From Prorocentrum cordatum (taxonomy: Eukaryota; Sar; Dinophyceae; Prorocentrales; Prorocentraceae): a DNA stretch of 64,000 bases. Below the pieces are notes generated by a model, which was not told the origin of the DNA, made no database searches, and was given only the letters and a program-made list of their open reading frames with translations. Position 1 is the stretch's first letter, and every line of letters starts with the position of its first letter. Positions 31,951 through 42,231 of the stretch are shown piece by piece. Location: contig CAUYUJ010014350.1 in NCBI GenBank assembly GCA_963575745.1, positions 302,465-366,464 on the forward strand, written 5' to 3'. A program made the translations under genes and the position numbers.

Positions 31951-32085
31951 CCTCCTCCCTCTCCTCCTCCGCCCTCTCCTCCTCGTCCTCCTCCTCCTCC
32001 TCCCTCCTCCTCCCTCCTCCCTCCCCTCCCTCTCTTCTCCCTCCCTCTCCCCCTCCTTCCCTCCCCCTCGCCAGGCCACCCCCAG
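31951..32085. repeat. CTC/CCT pyrimidine tract
   Basis: CTCCTCC and CTCCCTCC units, strictly pyrimidine apart from single bases. Confidence 0.9.
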
Positions 32086-32465
32086 AGGCTCGGGCGCGCG
32101 TTCATCGGCTGGGTGTTGAAGGCCTGCCGGGCGGGCGCAGAGATGGGAGGGGAGGGGGCGGCGGGCGCGCGGCCGACGTTTTTTGGTCTGCGGGTCGAGA
32201 GCGAGCCTCTTCCGGTGAAAAGCCAGGCGGGCTACGCAAAGAACTACTTGGGGAGACAGAGCACAGGCGGGCGGGGCGGGCCTCAGGCGGCCGGAGGGCG
32301 GGCCGGGGTGCAACGTCCCAACAAGAACACACGAGCACGGAGAAGCCTCTCTCTCTCGGGTGCGCCGCACAGGAAGGGGGCCAGGAAGAGGGGGCCTAGC
32401 ACGGCATGGCCCGAGGCACATGCGCGGACGAGGGGGGGCAGGGCACGCCTTGAAACAATTTGAAG
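32086..32465. other. unassigned GC-rich sequence
   Basis: No repeat partner or domain seen. Overlapping frames on both strands reflect GC-rich composition. Confidence 0.4.
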
Positions 32466-32600
32466 AAGAAGGAGAAGAAGAAGAATTGTAATGATAATAA
32501 AGAATAATAATAATTCAAATGATAATAGTAAGAATGATAATTTCGATCATAAAAAGATTAATGATACTAGTAGTCGTAATAATAATTAGTAATAGTAATA

Positions 32601-32658
<58 letters not shown>

Positions 32659-32844
32659 CCATAGTAATACTGATACGAATACTCACATTACTAATACCAA
32701 TAATAATGATAATAATAGTGGTAGTAATAATAATGATAATAGGCATACGAATAACAATAATAGTACGAGTGATTCTAACAATGGTAGTAGTAATAATAAT
32801 AATGATACTACTAGCAATAATAATAGTAGTAGTAGTAGTAGTAA

Positions 32845-32916
<72 letters not shown>

Positions 32917-32920
32917 AAGT

Positions 32921-32953
<33 letters not shown>

Positions 32954-32965
32954 AAGAAGAAGACG
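32466..32965. repeat. trinucleotide mosaic GAA-AAT-GAT-AGT-AAG
   Basis: AGA units (to 32,485), degenerate AAT/TAG, a pure GAT run (about 32,602-32,658), degenerate AAT, a pure AGT run (about 32,828-32,915) and a pure AAG run (32,920-32,962). Neighbouring types differ by single-base steps. Confidence 0.9.
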
Positions 32966-33285
32966 CGGGCGCCAAGAAATCAAGGAGACCTCAAGGCCCC
33001 AGCCATGAACTCCGCCATGATCTCCCAGCCATGATCTCCGTCCGACCCTCACCGTCACAGGCCTCCAGAGGGGCCCCGCCTGGGCCTCCAGGGGCCGTCG
33101 AGGCGATCGAGGAGGGCGGGGAGCTCGCCGAGCAGCGCCCCCCCCCCCCGCGCCCTGGCGAGGCCACGGCGGAGAGGCCCCTCCCCGGGGCCGTGCCCGG
33201 GCGCGGCGCCGCCGAGACGAGGCTCGGGTTGGGTCGGGCCTGTCCCCCTAGACCGATCGGCCACACGCAGGGAGTGACCCCGGGG
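32966..33285. other. unassigned; includes solitary MITE-like end
   Basis: 33,229-33,250 (TTGGGTCGGGCCTGTCCCCC) matches the terminal 20-22 bp of the inverted-repeat element at 40,349-40,509. No partner end was found nearby. Confidence 0.5.
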
Positions 33286-33530
33286 GAGGAGGAGGAAGAG
33301 GAGGAGGGGGAAGAGGAGGAGGAGGAGGAGGAGGAGGGGGAAGAGGAGGAAGAGGAGGAGGAGGAGGAGGAAGAGGAGAGGGAGAAGGAGGAAGAAGAGG
33401 AGGAGGGGGGAGGAGGGGAGGGAGGAGGAGAGGAGGAGGGAGGAGGAGGAGGAGGAGGAGAGGAGAGGAAGAGGAAGGAGGAGGAGAGGAGGAGGAGGAG
33501 GAGGAGGGAGGAGGGGGAGGAGGCTTCTTG
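33286..33530. repeat. GAG/GGA purine tract
   Basis: About 240 bp of GAG, GGA and AAG units with essentially no pyrimidines. Confidence 0.93.
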
Positions 33531-34504
33531 GAGGCCGCGGGGGGGGGTCAACATACAGGCGCGCAAGGCGCCACTGCCGCCTCGCGCTCGGCGATCGGGG
33601 GGCCCCGTTGGGCCCGCACCGAAGGTCATTCCAGCGAAAGGCCACTCGCACGTCTGGCCGAGCCGATGCCGCCACTCCGCAGACCGAGGGCCCCCAGGGT
33701 GCGTCCGTCCAGAACTCCAAAGGAGAGTCCAGCCGTGGTGGCGAGGGCTCTCCAGCACGGGCAGCGGGTTCCCCCTGAGCATCGTTTACCGATCCCTATC
33801 TCCACAGGCGTGGCCTGGGCCTCACTGGCCGATTCACCCCCGAGATCGGGGTATAATCGGTTCCCTTCGGGCTTCGAGGGGGCATCTTCACAACTGGGGT
33901 GGTGGGATGGTGGGGATCGGGATGGGCGTGGGAATTCGGAATGGGGCTAGGTATCGGTGAAACGATACTCATCCCCTGACCTCCGCCCATACGATTCGTG
34001 GCATCTGCGGCCCCGGAGGTCCCGATCCCCTCGTCCCGGAGCACCGTGTGCTGGCCCTGGGGCCCCGAAGGCAGCCACCCGAGGGCCGACACCCACGAGA
34101 GCACCCAGGCTGGCAAGGCCACGTCGTCGGAGATCGGGGCCTCGGGGCTCGGCCGCAGAGCGGGCCGGACCTCCATCCCCGAGGGCCGAAGGCTACAGTC
34201 GGACCCAGGACAGGAGAACACCAGTCCATAGCATGGGAGAGCCTCCGCCGGCCACCGTGACGAGCACTCGAGGCTACCCTCCCCCCAGGACACACACGAG
34301 AACATCCAACGAGCACGAAGAGCAGCAGGGCACCCTCCCCGAACCGACCTCGAAGGACAGGACGGGACGGGACAGGACAGGACAGCGCTGCGGTGCTCCC
34401 GCGCCCGTCGCCCTGAAGGGCTGTCGGGCTGGCTAGGTGAAACGACGGCACGATCAGCCTGCAAGCGTGCGAGTGCATCCAAGTGTCCCGCATGCGTCCC
34501 ACAA
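33531..34504. other. unassigned; contains dispersed CCAGAACTCC motif
   Basis: 33,698-33,748 is related to 27,432 and 58,129. A GGACAGGACGGGAC run lies near 34,355-34,385. No gene recognised. Confidence 0.4.
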
Positions 34505-34620
34505 GAGGAGGAGGAGGAGGAGGAGGAAGAGGAGGAGGAGGAAGAGAAGGAGGAGGAGGAGGAGGAGGAAGAGAAACAGGAGGAGAGGGAGAAGGAGGAA
34601 GAAGAGGAGGAGGACCCTGA
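34505..34620. repeat. GAG/GGA purine tract
   Basis: GAG-based, one of many purine tracts on the plus strand between 33 and 36 kb. Confidence 0.9.
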
Positions 34621-35080
34621 GATCCACGCGTCGCATGTTTCACATGGGACGATTTCGCCTGGGCTCCGACGCCCTTGCAATGGTCTGCTTCGAAAGGTGC
34701 CGCAAAAAGATTGGGTGATGTCGCACGGTGTTGAGATTGTTTCGCGGCGTCCGATCTCGGCGTGGGAGGATGGTCTCCTTGAGCTTGCTTAAGAGGGGGA
34801 AGAGGCTGCGCCGTGTGGCCCAGCGTGACTCTCCGCGGGAAGGCGGGGCTGTCTCCAGGGGGGGCACGACGAATCAGAGAGCGATGTCGTCCGTGGAGAG
34901 GCGAGGCAGCATCATCAAGGTCGTCGGCGATCGCCTCGCAGGAGGTGCATGGCACGTGAGTCAGAGAGCAGAGAGCATGCATGGACCATCGGGGGGGGGA
35001 CCAGGAGGAGGAGGAGGAGGAGCAGCAGCAGCAGCAGCAGCAGCCCACGCCTCTGAGGGGCGCTCAGTCCACATTCCTTA
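34621..35080. other. unassigned, with GGA/GCA tract
   Basis: 35,008-35,043 is a GGA run changing to GCA. The preceding sequence (34,621-34,990) is mixed and partly open on the plus strand (basic, no domain). Confidence 0.4.
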
Positions 35081-35314
35081 CTAAGGCGCGCTCGCCGCAC
35101 CGCCCGCGGCCCCCGCGGGGCCCGATCTCAGGGACTCCTCGAAGGCGCCCACGTGGTCAACTAAGTCGTTGTGAAAGTCGACCCCAGTCACCGCTGTGTC
35201 GACGACGGCGCCAGGGCCGCCCGTAGGTACTGCCGAGGACAAAGACGCGGCAGCGAGCGCCACCGTGTGCACGTCGATCTCGGGGCTGTCGCCCTCCATC
35301 ATTTCAAGCTCCAT
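35081..35314 (-). CDS. possible exon or short hypothetical ORF, acidic
   Basis: A 77-codon minus-strand frame beginning MELEMMEGDSPEIDVHTVAL. Its balanced, non-repetitive composition (PTGGPGAVVDTAVTGVDFHN, then DLVDHVGAFEES) is unlike the neighbouring repeat-derived frames. No domain recognised, no introns or partners identified. It could be an exon, a gene relic or chance; treat as a weak candidate. Confidence 0.25.
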   Translation of the reverse strand: MELEMMEGDSPEIDVHTVALAAASLSSAVPTGGPGAVVDTAVTGVDFHNDLVDHVGAFEESLRSGPAGAAGGAASAP

Positions 35315-35404
35315 CAGGAGGGTGCGAGAGTTGCCAGGCTGAACAGCATTCCCCCACTCGGACTAGCAATATCCACGCGTTCCCCTGAGGACAGTGTATC
35401 TTGA

Positions 35405-36010
35405 ACCAAAATGATTACGCAGGAGGATGAGGAGATAGAGTGGAGTTCAACATGGCTGAGGAGGAAGCGGAGGAGGAAGGTATAGTGGGAAGGAACGGTA
35501 TGGGTCCCTTCGGGATGCGAATCTGGAACCAGAGAAGGAGGAGGAGGAGGAGGAGGAGGAGGAGGAGGAGGAGGAGCAGAAGGAGGAATAGAGGAAGCGG
35601 AGGAGGAGGAGGACGAGGAGGGAGAGGGGGAGGCAGGCCACGTGCGTTCGCGCTACATCTGACATCCGACCCCTCCCACCCATCCCTTCCAAACGCGCTG
35701 TCGTTTCTGTGTCCGCCGACGGGTGCTATAGCGGACTTGGAACCCCCGCAAGGACCCCACAACCACAGAAAGAGCTGCGCACGCACTTTGGAGCAGGAGG
35801 TGGCGGATGAGCAGAAACATGAGCAGAGGAGGAGGAGGAGGAGGAGGAGGAGGAGGAGGAAGAGGAGGCGGAGGAAGAGGAGGAGGGGGAAGAGGAAAGA
35901 TGAGAACAAGCATGAGCAGCAGCAGCAGCAGCAGGAGCAGGCGTGGGAGAAGCGGGAGGAGCAGGATGACCAGGGGAAGGCGGGGGAGGGGAAAGGAGCG
36001 GGACGACTAA
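35405..36010. repeat. GAG/GGA purine tracts with unassigned insert
   Basis: GGAGGA runs at 35,450-35,480, 35,533-35,635 and 35,825-35,905 and an AGC run at 35,917-35,935. The insert at 35,640-35,820 shows no recognised feature. Confidence 0.8.
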
Positions 36011-36245
36011 GATGAGGAAACACTCGGATCCAGAAAAGTGGCCCGCGCTGCGGCGGGAGCACCATCTGACCGATGTCATCAAAGTTCTGATCCTGAAATG
36101 ACGCAAGCACTGCAGCGGGAATACCATTTGGAGACACCGAAAACGTTCCGACAGACGAACCAGATAAGAAACTGCAACTTTCGAATTCCACTGTAAAGCA
36201 GCAAGCAGTACGCGGAGGGATGCGGGCCACCTCCTGGCCATGCTC
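36011..36245 (-). other. possible exon relic on the minus strand
   Basis: The minus frame reads TACCFTVEFESCSFLSGSSV-like sequence followed by GIPAAVLASFQDQNFDDIGQ, of ordinary protein composition, inside a longer frame that is otherwise repeat-derived. No domain, start or stop can be assigned. Confidence 0.2.
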
Positions 36246-37010
36246 GGGGGAGGTAGGAGAATAGCTTGCAGAATGGCAGGCTGTAGTAGAGGGGAGGGGG
36301 GGTGCAGGGGGAGGGCGAGAGGAAGGATGGGGAGAAGGGAGCAGAGGAGTGCTCCACGTTGCCCGACAAGCGCAGACACACGTGCCTCCCCGTCCAGCGG
36401 CGCGCTCCAGCCCCCCGCCCGCGGCGGGGACACCCCACCCCACGCAGCCTGTCCTCCGTACGTGGGGTGCCTCTGAAGCCCCCCCAACAAACTCCATCCT
36501 CGAGCCTCCCTCCTCGTCCAGCCAGACATCCTTCCACTCCTGACCGCATCCTGCAAACCTCGGCGGAGAGAGGGTCAGAATTCTGAAGGATGTCTGCAGG
36601 CGGGTGAGCTCCTACAACAGGGGTGTCAGATACAATACCCCAGCGTCGCTTGGACACGCAGGAGTAGGCTCCGGTGGCTACTTACGGGAAGGATGCCGTC
36701 AATCCTCTCCCCGCGTCAATCATGCCCCAAACGGCTCTTAATCCATCCAGAAGACGTAGGCCAGCTTTTCATACTCCGTGATTGTCGACGACCCCGGGGC
36801 TGGGAAGCAACCCCCAGGAGCAAAAGCTGCTCGACACATCGGCCGCCGCATCGCTTGCGCGCCACGCCCGGATCCGAGGGGGGGGGAAGGGGGGGGAGGC
36901 AAGCGGGCGGGGCGGCGAGAGGCGGACGCAGGACGACGAGACCTGAACATACCCACGGCCCCTGGCAAGGCCGACCCTGGCCAGAGGCGCCGAACATGCG
37001 CCCGATTCCA
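36246..37010. other. unassigned
   Basis: Mixed, partly G-rich sequence. Overlapping frames on both strands have no domain. No repeat partner in the window. Confidence 0.4.
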
Positions 37011-37019
37011 GAACAAAGT

Positions 37020-37189
37020 CGGGGATGGACAGACCTCCCTTTAGTAAAACGTGGTTTAGTGAAAACGACCTGAGGCCCAAACCTGGCGGGCGCAAGCCTG
37101 GAAAATGACGGCCACGGCGCCCTCTCGAGAACCGAAAACGGACAATTCACTAATCGACGTGTCACTGTTGGGGGTTCTGTCCACCCCCG
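37020..37189. mobile_element. 170-bp MITE-like element, copy 1
   Basis: Begins CGGGGATGGACAGA and ends TCTGTCCACCCCCG: 14-bp inverted ends with one mismatch, extended more loosely inward (TTTAGTGAAAA against TTCACTAATCG). ACAAAG precedes it (37,013-37,018, with one extra T) and follows it (37,190-37,195), a likely 6-bp target duplication. Copy 2 is at 47,278-47,446. No coding capacity for a transposase. Confidence 0.75.
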
Positions 37190-37195
37190 ACAAAG

Positions 37196-37867
37196 GATCT
37201 TGGGCACCTGCCGGCTTCTGCCGGCGCAGCCGCCGAAGGCCTCAGGCTTCCGCCGGCCTTCTGCCGCTCTCCGCCGAGGGCGAGAGGGGCGCGCCGGCGG
37301 CGGGAGCTTCTCTTCGGGGGCGACGACGGGGGCGAATAGCCCAGGGGGGAGCCCCCCCCCCCTCCTCATCCCCCTCCTCCTCCTCATCCTCCTCCTCTTC
37401 ATCATCCTCCTCCCCCCCCATCCTCCTCCTCTTTCCAGGGGCGCCGATGATCTGCGTCTTCGGCGAGGCTCCCGGGCGAATGCGTGTAATGCCCGCCCCT
37501 GGGCCATTCGCCCTTATCTTCGCCGCCGATTCCTGGAGCGCGCCATGTTGAAGGGGCCCTGGGACACACAAATAAATACACACAAATAACAGGATTCCCC
37601 ATACTTCCCCAAATTTCCTGGGTTTTTGTCTTCCCCCCCACTTCCAATATTTTGCATGATTTTCTGGGGAATCGTCGATTAGTTGTGTCTGTGTGTTTCT
37701 TTCCATCCTGAATGTATAAGATCTCGTCTACCGGCGGCCAGAGCGGAGCCTGCAGGAACCCCTCCAGGCTGGCGCGCTCGCACACGAGCCTCTGCTGGTG
37801 CATCTTGGGGTCGCTGTAGAAGCGGGCCGGGGAGGGGTCCTGGGGCGCGTGCGGCGCAGACTGTGCC
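37196..37867. other. unassigned with CTC tract
   Basis: CTCCTC run at about 37,371-37,432. The rest shows no gene or repeat that I recognise. Confidence 0.45.
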
Positions 37868-38006
37868 CTCTTACTCCTCCTCCTCCTCCTCCTCCTCCTC
37901 CTCCTCCTCCTCCTCCTCCTCCTCCTCCTCCTCGTCCTCCTCCTCCTCCTCCTCCTCCCCCTCCTCCTCCTCCTCCTTATCCTCCTCCTCCTCCTCCTCC
38001 TCACCA
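37868..38006. repeat. CTC trinucleotide tract
   Basis: About 45 CTC units with three or four substitutions, passing directly into CAC/CAT DNA. Confidence 0.95.
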
Positions 38007-38077
38007 CCACCCCACCACCATCACCACCCACCTCACCATCACCATCACCATCACCACCATCATCATCATCATCATCC

Positions 38078-38114
<37 letters not shown>

Positions 38115-38237
38115 ATCATCATCATCACCTCATCAGCATCAGCATCAGCATCAGCATCAGCATCATCATCAGCATCAGCATCAGCATCATCATCATCATC
38201 AGCAGCAGCAGCAGCATCCATCATCATCATCATCATC

Positions 38238-38274
<37 letters not shown>

Positions 38275-38278
38275 TCAG

Positions 38279-38341
<63 letters not shown>

Positions 38342-38540
38342 CAGCATCATCCTCATCATCATCATCATCAACGACATCAGCATCGTCATCATCATCAGCA
38401 TCATCATCATCAGCAGCATCATCATCAGCAGCAGCATCGTCATCGTCATCGTCGTCATCACCATCGTCACCATCATCGTCCTGATCATCATCGGCAGCAT
38501 CAGGAGCATCAGCATCAGCATCACCATGATCAGCATCATG

Positions 38541-38571
<31 letters not shown>

Positions 38572-38690
38572 ACGACATCAGCATCATCAGCAGAAGCAAC
38601 ATCCGTTTCATCACCACCACCATCATTAGCATCATCAGCATCAGCATTGGCATCATCATCATAATCATCATCAGCATCGTCATCTTCAGA

Positions 38691-38733
<43 letters not shown>

Positions 38734-39375
38734 GCATCAGCATCAGCATCAGCATCATCATCATCATCATCAGGAGCATCATCATCAGCCACACCATCAT
38801 CAGCAGCATCATCATCGTCATTATCCTCATCGTCGCAATCAGCATCAGCATCGTCATCGTACTCATACTCACCATCAGCAACCACATCATCGTCCTTGCC
38901 AGCATCAGCAGCAGCAGCAACATCATCATCATCAATAACCGCCGAACTCATCATCACCACCACCACCATCAGCAGCATCAGCATCGGCATCATCATCATC
39001 ATCATCGTCATGTTTGCTGTCGTTGATGTACGTATCCTCTCATACACCGCCGTGGTCATCGCCAACAACCACATCATCAGCAGCAGCATCACTATCAGCA
39101 GAAACAACCACCACGAAATCATGCTCATACTCATCACTAGCATCAACGTCATAGTCGTCATCCTCAGCTGCATCACGACATCGTCATGGTCGCCAACGTG
39201 GTCATCATCATCGTCAGAGCCATCGCCTGCGTCGTCGTCATCGCGATCGTCGTCGTCGCCATCGCCATCGCCATCAATGTCGCCATCGTCGTCCTCGGCA
39301 TCGTCATCGCGATGGTCATCCTCACCATCACCATCTCAATCATCATCGCCATCATCGTCACCATCGCCACCGCCA
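38007..39375. repeat. 1.3-kb CAT-rich tract
   Basis: CAT units with CAG, CGT, CAC variants throughout. Purer near 38,280-38,335 and 38,695-38,730, more degenerate after 38,900. All frames open on the plus strand encode homopolymer-like runs. Confidence 0.93.
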
Positions 39376-40189
39376 CAGACTTCCCACGCCCCTCATCATC
39401 CTCAAGCTCACGCCTCGCCCCTGCCCGCTCCCTACCTGAACGAACGGCCGCCCGCGAGCTTCTGCAGCGCACAGGCGGCGCCGCCTGCTTGGACCTGACC
39501 TCGCCTGGTCTCCCACCTCCGTTCCGATGCCGTCGAGAGCCAGCCGATGATTCTCAGAACGTGTTTCAGCGCCCACGTGTGCTGCTCCACCAAAGCCCTT
39601 CAATTCGACGCAGGCGGTGCAGGGAGTGCCGGCACAGGCTGCCTGCTAGCGGTGAAGCTGAGGGGGGTGAACACGTGTTCAGGCGGCCTCTCGCGGGGCC
39701 GGGAGGAGGCGCGGGGGCCACAGGAGAGGACACAAGACCCTTCCGAGGGCTGAATAGCCATAGGAATTTAGAAGACACTGGTCGCGAGACACAGGACACA
39801 CGGGTACCATTGACTTGGCAGGGTCGACCTACTAATCAGGGCCGCCTGCAAATGGGGGAGGACTGGTGCACTTCTCGTGCCCGAGAGGCTCCCTTTTGGG
39901 CCCTACAGGGCCCCTTTCAGGGGCCTGAAAGGGCCCCTTTTCGGCAGCCATCGCCGCCCCCAAATCTATCGGCTGCCGCGCACTGGGGCGGGCGCGGCCT
40001 GGCCGCCCATGGGCCGCCGCCGGGGTCCTTCGAGAACTGGTATATGCTGAGGCAGCTGACCAGCACCTCGGCCCGGCGACTGCTGCGGGGACGGCCAGGA
40101 CTGGTGCGGCTGCGGGTGGCGTTCAGACCCTGGGGCACGGAGCGCTCCAGAGGCGCCGCTGGAGGCGCCGCCAGGGCGCCGATACAGCC
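39376..40189. other. unassigned; small hairpin near 39,905-39,945
   Basis: CAGGGCCCCTTTCAGG against CCTGAAAGGGCCCC forms an imperfect hairpin. No gene recognised on either strand. Confidence 0.4.
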
Positions 40190-40266
40190 TTGGACTACTC
40201 GGGGGACCCGTTGAGGTCAACCACGGCTACCTGGAGGGGCTGCCTGTGCGCGACCCGAAGCCTTAC
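40190..40266 (+). mobile_element. single arm of the GTAAGG/CCTTAC fold-back family
   Basis: GGACTACTCGGGGGACCCGT through CGACCCGAAGCCTTAC matches the right arm of the element at 41,861-42,133. No opposite arm was found to its left, so it is a truncated copy. Confidence 0.7.
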
Positions 40267-40348
40267 GAGGCAAAACCAGAAGACGATCGGTTCTGCCATG
40301 GGGACTGATCAACCTCGGACTGCTGAACCTCACTCTGACCGCGTAGGG

Positions 40349-40509
40349 TTAGGTCGGGTCTGTCCCCCTACAGGGGGATTTTCGACGAAAAACGAAAAAT
40401 ACCCCCAAAATACCCCAAGAAGGTCAAAAAATACTCAAAAGATAATCCCCAGGAGGTATTCTTTATTTTTCGTCGAAAATCCCCCTGTGGGGGGACAGGC
40501 CCGACATAA
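40349..40509. mobile_element. 161-bp MITE-like element with 8-bp target duplication
   Basis: Inverted ends of about 58 bp agree at about 52 positions: TTAGGTCGGGTCTGTCCCCC on the left, TTATGTCGGGCCTGTCCCCC on the right strand, both continuing CAGGGGGATTTTCGACGAAA. The element is flanked by perfect GCGTAGGG copies at 40,341-40,348 and 40,510-40,517. The middle is about 45 bp. No protein encoded. An 8-bp duplication is typical of hAT-type transposases and has also been reported for introner elements in algae (established knowledge; assignment here is inference). Confidence 0.9.
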
Positions 40510-40613
40510 GCGTAGGGCTTCGCTGCGTCTGCTGCCCAGGCCCCAGCCTACGGCAGGCCGCTTCTGCACGCATGCAGCCAGCGCCAGGCACGATGGCCGT
40601 GCCGACCCCTCCA

Positions 40614-40650
40614 CCTTCGAAACCCACTCAGCACGACCAGCACATCCTTA
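40614..40650 (+). repeat. 37-bp direct repeat, left copy
   Basis: CCTTCGAAACCCACTCAGCA onward. Repeated with two differences at 40,794-40,830 on the other side of the palindrome. Confidence 0.9.
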
Positions 40651-40654
40651 GAGG

Positions 40655-40793
40655 GCCAGATGCAAACCCTACCCATACCCCCCACAATTTCTGAGGGGGA
40701 GGGGGGGGTCACTTCGCTCGGGAGCTCCCGAACGAAGTGAACCCCACCCTCCCCCTCAGAAATCGGGGGGTAGGGGTAGGGTTCGCATGTGGA
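40655..40793. mobile_element. near-perfect 138-bp palindrome between direct repeats
   Basis: Arms of about 65-70 bp around CGGGAGCTCCCG (centre 40,724/40,725). Arm words: TGCAAACCCTACCCATACCC, TTTCTGAGGGGGAGGG, TCACTTCGCTCGGGAG. The 37-bp direct repeats at 40,614-40,650 and 40,794-40,830 flank it closely. Confidence 0.9.
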
Positions 40794-40830
40794 CCTTCGA
40801 AACCCATTCAGCACGACCAGCACATCCTGA
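40794..40830 (+). repeat. 37-bp direct repeat, right copy
   Basis: CCTTCGAAACCCATTCAGCA onward, partner of 40,614-40,650. Confidence 0.9.
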
Positions 40831-40833
40831 TGC

Positions 40834-41860
40834 CGAGCGGACACGGGATCGAAGGCACTCGGCCGCCAAGCGGGCCCAATCTGAATGGAGAATTCTCCTC
40901 CATGGCGCAAATCATTGCTTCGATTAATGAAGCAACTGTGCGTACACTGCACAGAGCGGCAACGTGACCTCACAACTGCACGAGGGGGCAAAGGTCAAGG
41001 GTCGTCAGATGTTCTGGGCAACGCTGGCCGTTCTGCTTGCTCCAGTTCGCGATCATGACACGCACTAGAAAACTGTTTGCACCGGCCGACCCTCTCAGTC
41101 CGCTCCACCCTCCTGAAGGATTTGATCGAACAATCTGCTCACAGCCACCAGTTGAGCAGGAGTGGCCTCATCGGAACTCAGAGCAGGATCTCAGAACCGT
41201 GGGCCCGCGCTTCGGGAACATGGCGCTCCCGAAGCGCTGAGCCCACCGTCCTGAGGCGCTGACGCCGTCAGCTGAAGCCGCCAACTCCCGAGCGCGACGC
41301 CGTGCATCCGAAGGCCCCTATCAGCAGTGCCAGCGTCACCGCGTCCTGCGCCTCGATGCGCCGGCGCAGATCCGCCGCGGCTGGCTGCCAGCCGCTCCCA
41401 GGGCGCTGCCCGTCAAGTGGGCCCGCCGCCACCACAGGCCCCCCCCCCCACACCGTTGCCTGCCGCCCGTAGCGTGGCGGGTCGAGCGCGTGTGGGCTGG
41501 GGCCCCTGGCAGCGCGGGGGCAGGGCGGGGGGAGGGGGGCGGCCTCGTGAGAGGGGCAGGGGGGGCTCGAGACTGCGTCTTGTTTCCGGCAACGGTCGCC
41601 ACCCTGGGGTGGGAAGGGTGGAGGCCCCAGGTAACGGTAATGCTTGGGCGGGGTGGGGCACGTCGGGGCAGGGGTACGCTGCGATCGCCACAGCTTGCGC
41701 GCGAACACCTGCATGTAGAGGGGGTCCAGGCTTACGTAACGATCGCAACCGTAACCCGTCACGCGCCAGAGGATGAAAAGCGATCCAATCTCTTCTGGCA
41801 AGGGGCTTGCCCCCCCTGGAGAGCCGTGCGTTCGGTACGAGGCGAGCGGCTACTCCCGAG
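40834..41860. other. unassigned; weak minus-strand exon-like segment
   Basis: The minus frame 41,268-41,801 contains ordinary-looking peptide (DRYVSLDPLYMQVFARKLWR near 41,690-41,750; RRRIEAQDAVTLALLIGAFG near 41,300-41,360) around low-complexity Pro-rich DNA. No domain or splice model could be supported. Confidence 0.3.
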
Positions 41861-42133
41861 GTAAGGCTCCAGGCTGCGCACAGCCCCACCCCAGGTAGTC
41901 CCAGCTGGCCTCAACAGACCGCCCGAGGTAGCCATGGCTGGCCTCAGCAGGCCCCCCGAGTAGCCCAGGATGGTCTCAAGGGCGCCGCCGGAAACGGCGC
42001 CAGGGTGTTGAGACCGTCCCGGGCTACTCGGGGGGCTTGCTGAGGCCAGCCTGGACTACTCGGGAAGCCCGTTGAGGCCAACTGAGACTACCTAGGGGGT
42101 GGGGTCTCTCCGTGCGCAACCCGAAGCCTTACC
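41861..42133. mobile_element. 273-bp fold-back element with intron-like ends
   Basis: Arms of about 125 bp: GTAAGGCTCCAGGCTGCGCA on the left against GTAAGGCTTCGGGTTGCGCA read from the right on the minus strand, with further paired words AGGTAGTC, CTGGCCTCAAC and CCCCCCGAGTAGCCC. The centre is GGCGCCGCCGGAAACGGCGCC. It begins GTAAG and runs into CTTACCAG at 42,135, so the plus strand has GT...CAG limits of the kind used by spliceosomal introns. Partial relative at 40,190-40,266. Confidence 0.8.
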
Positions 42134-42231
42134 AGCCCCGGGAACTCGACAACGACCAAAAGCCTCCAAGGCCCGCTCCCCTGAGGCCCCCTTTGCAGTG
42201 GCAGCAGAGGCATCAAGAGAAGGGTCGAGAA

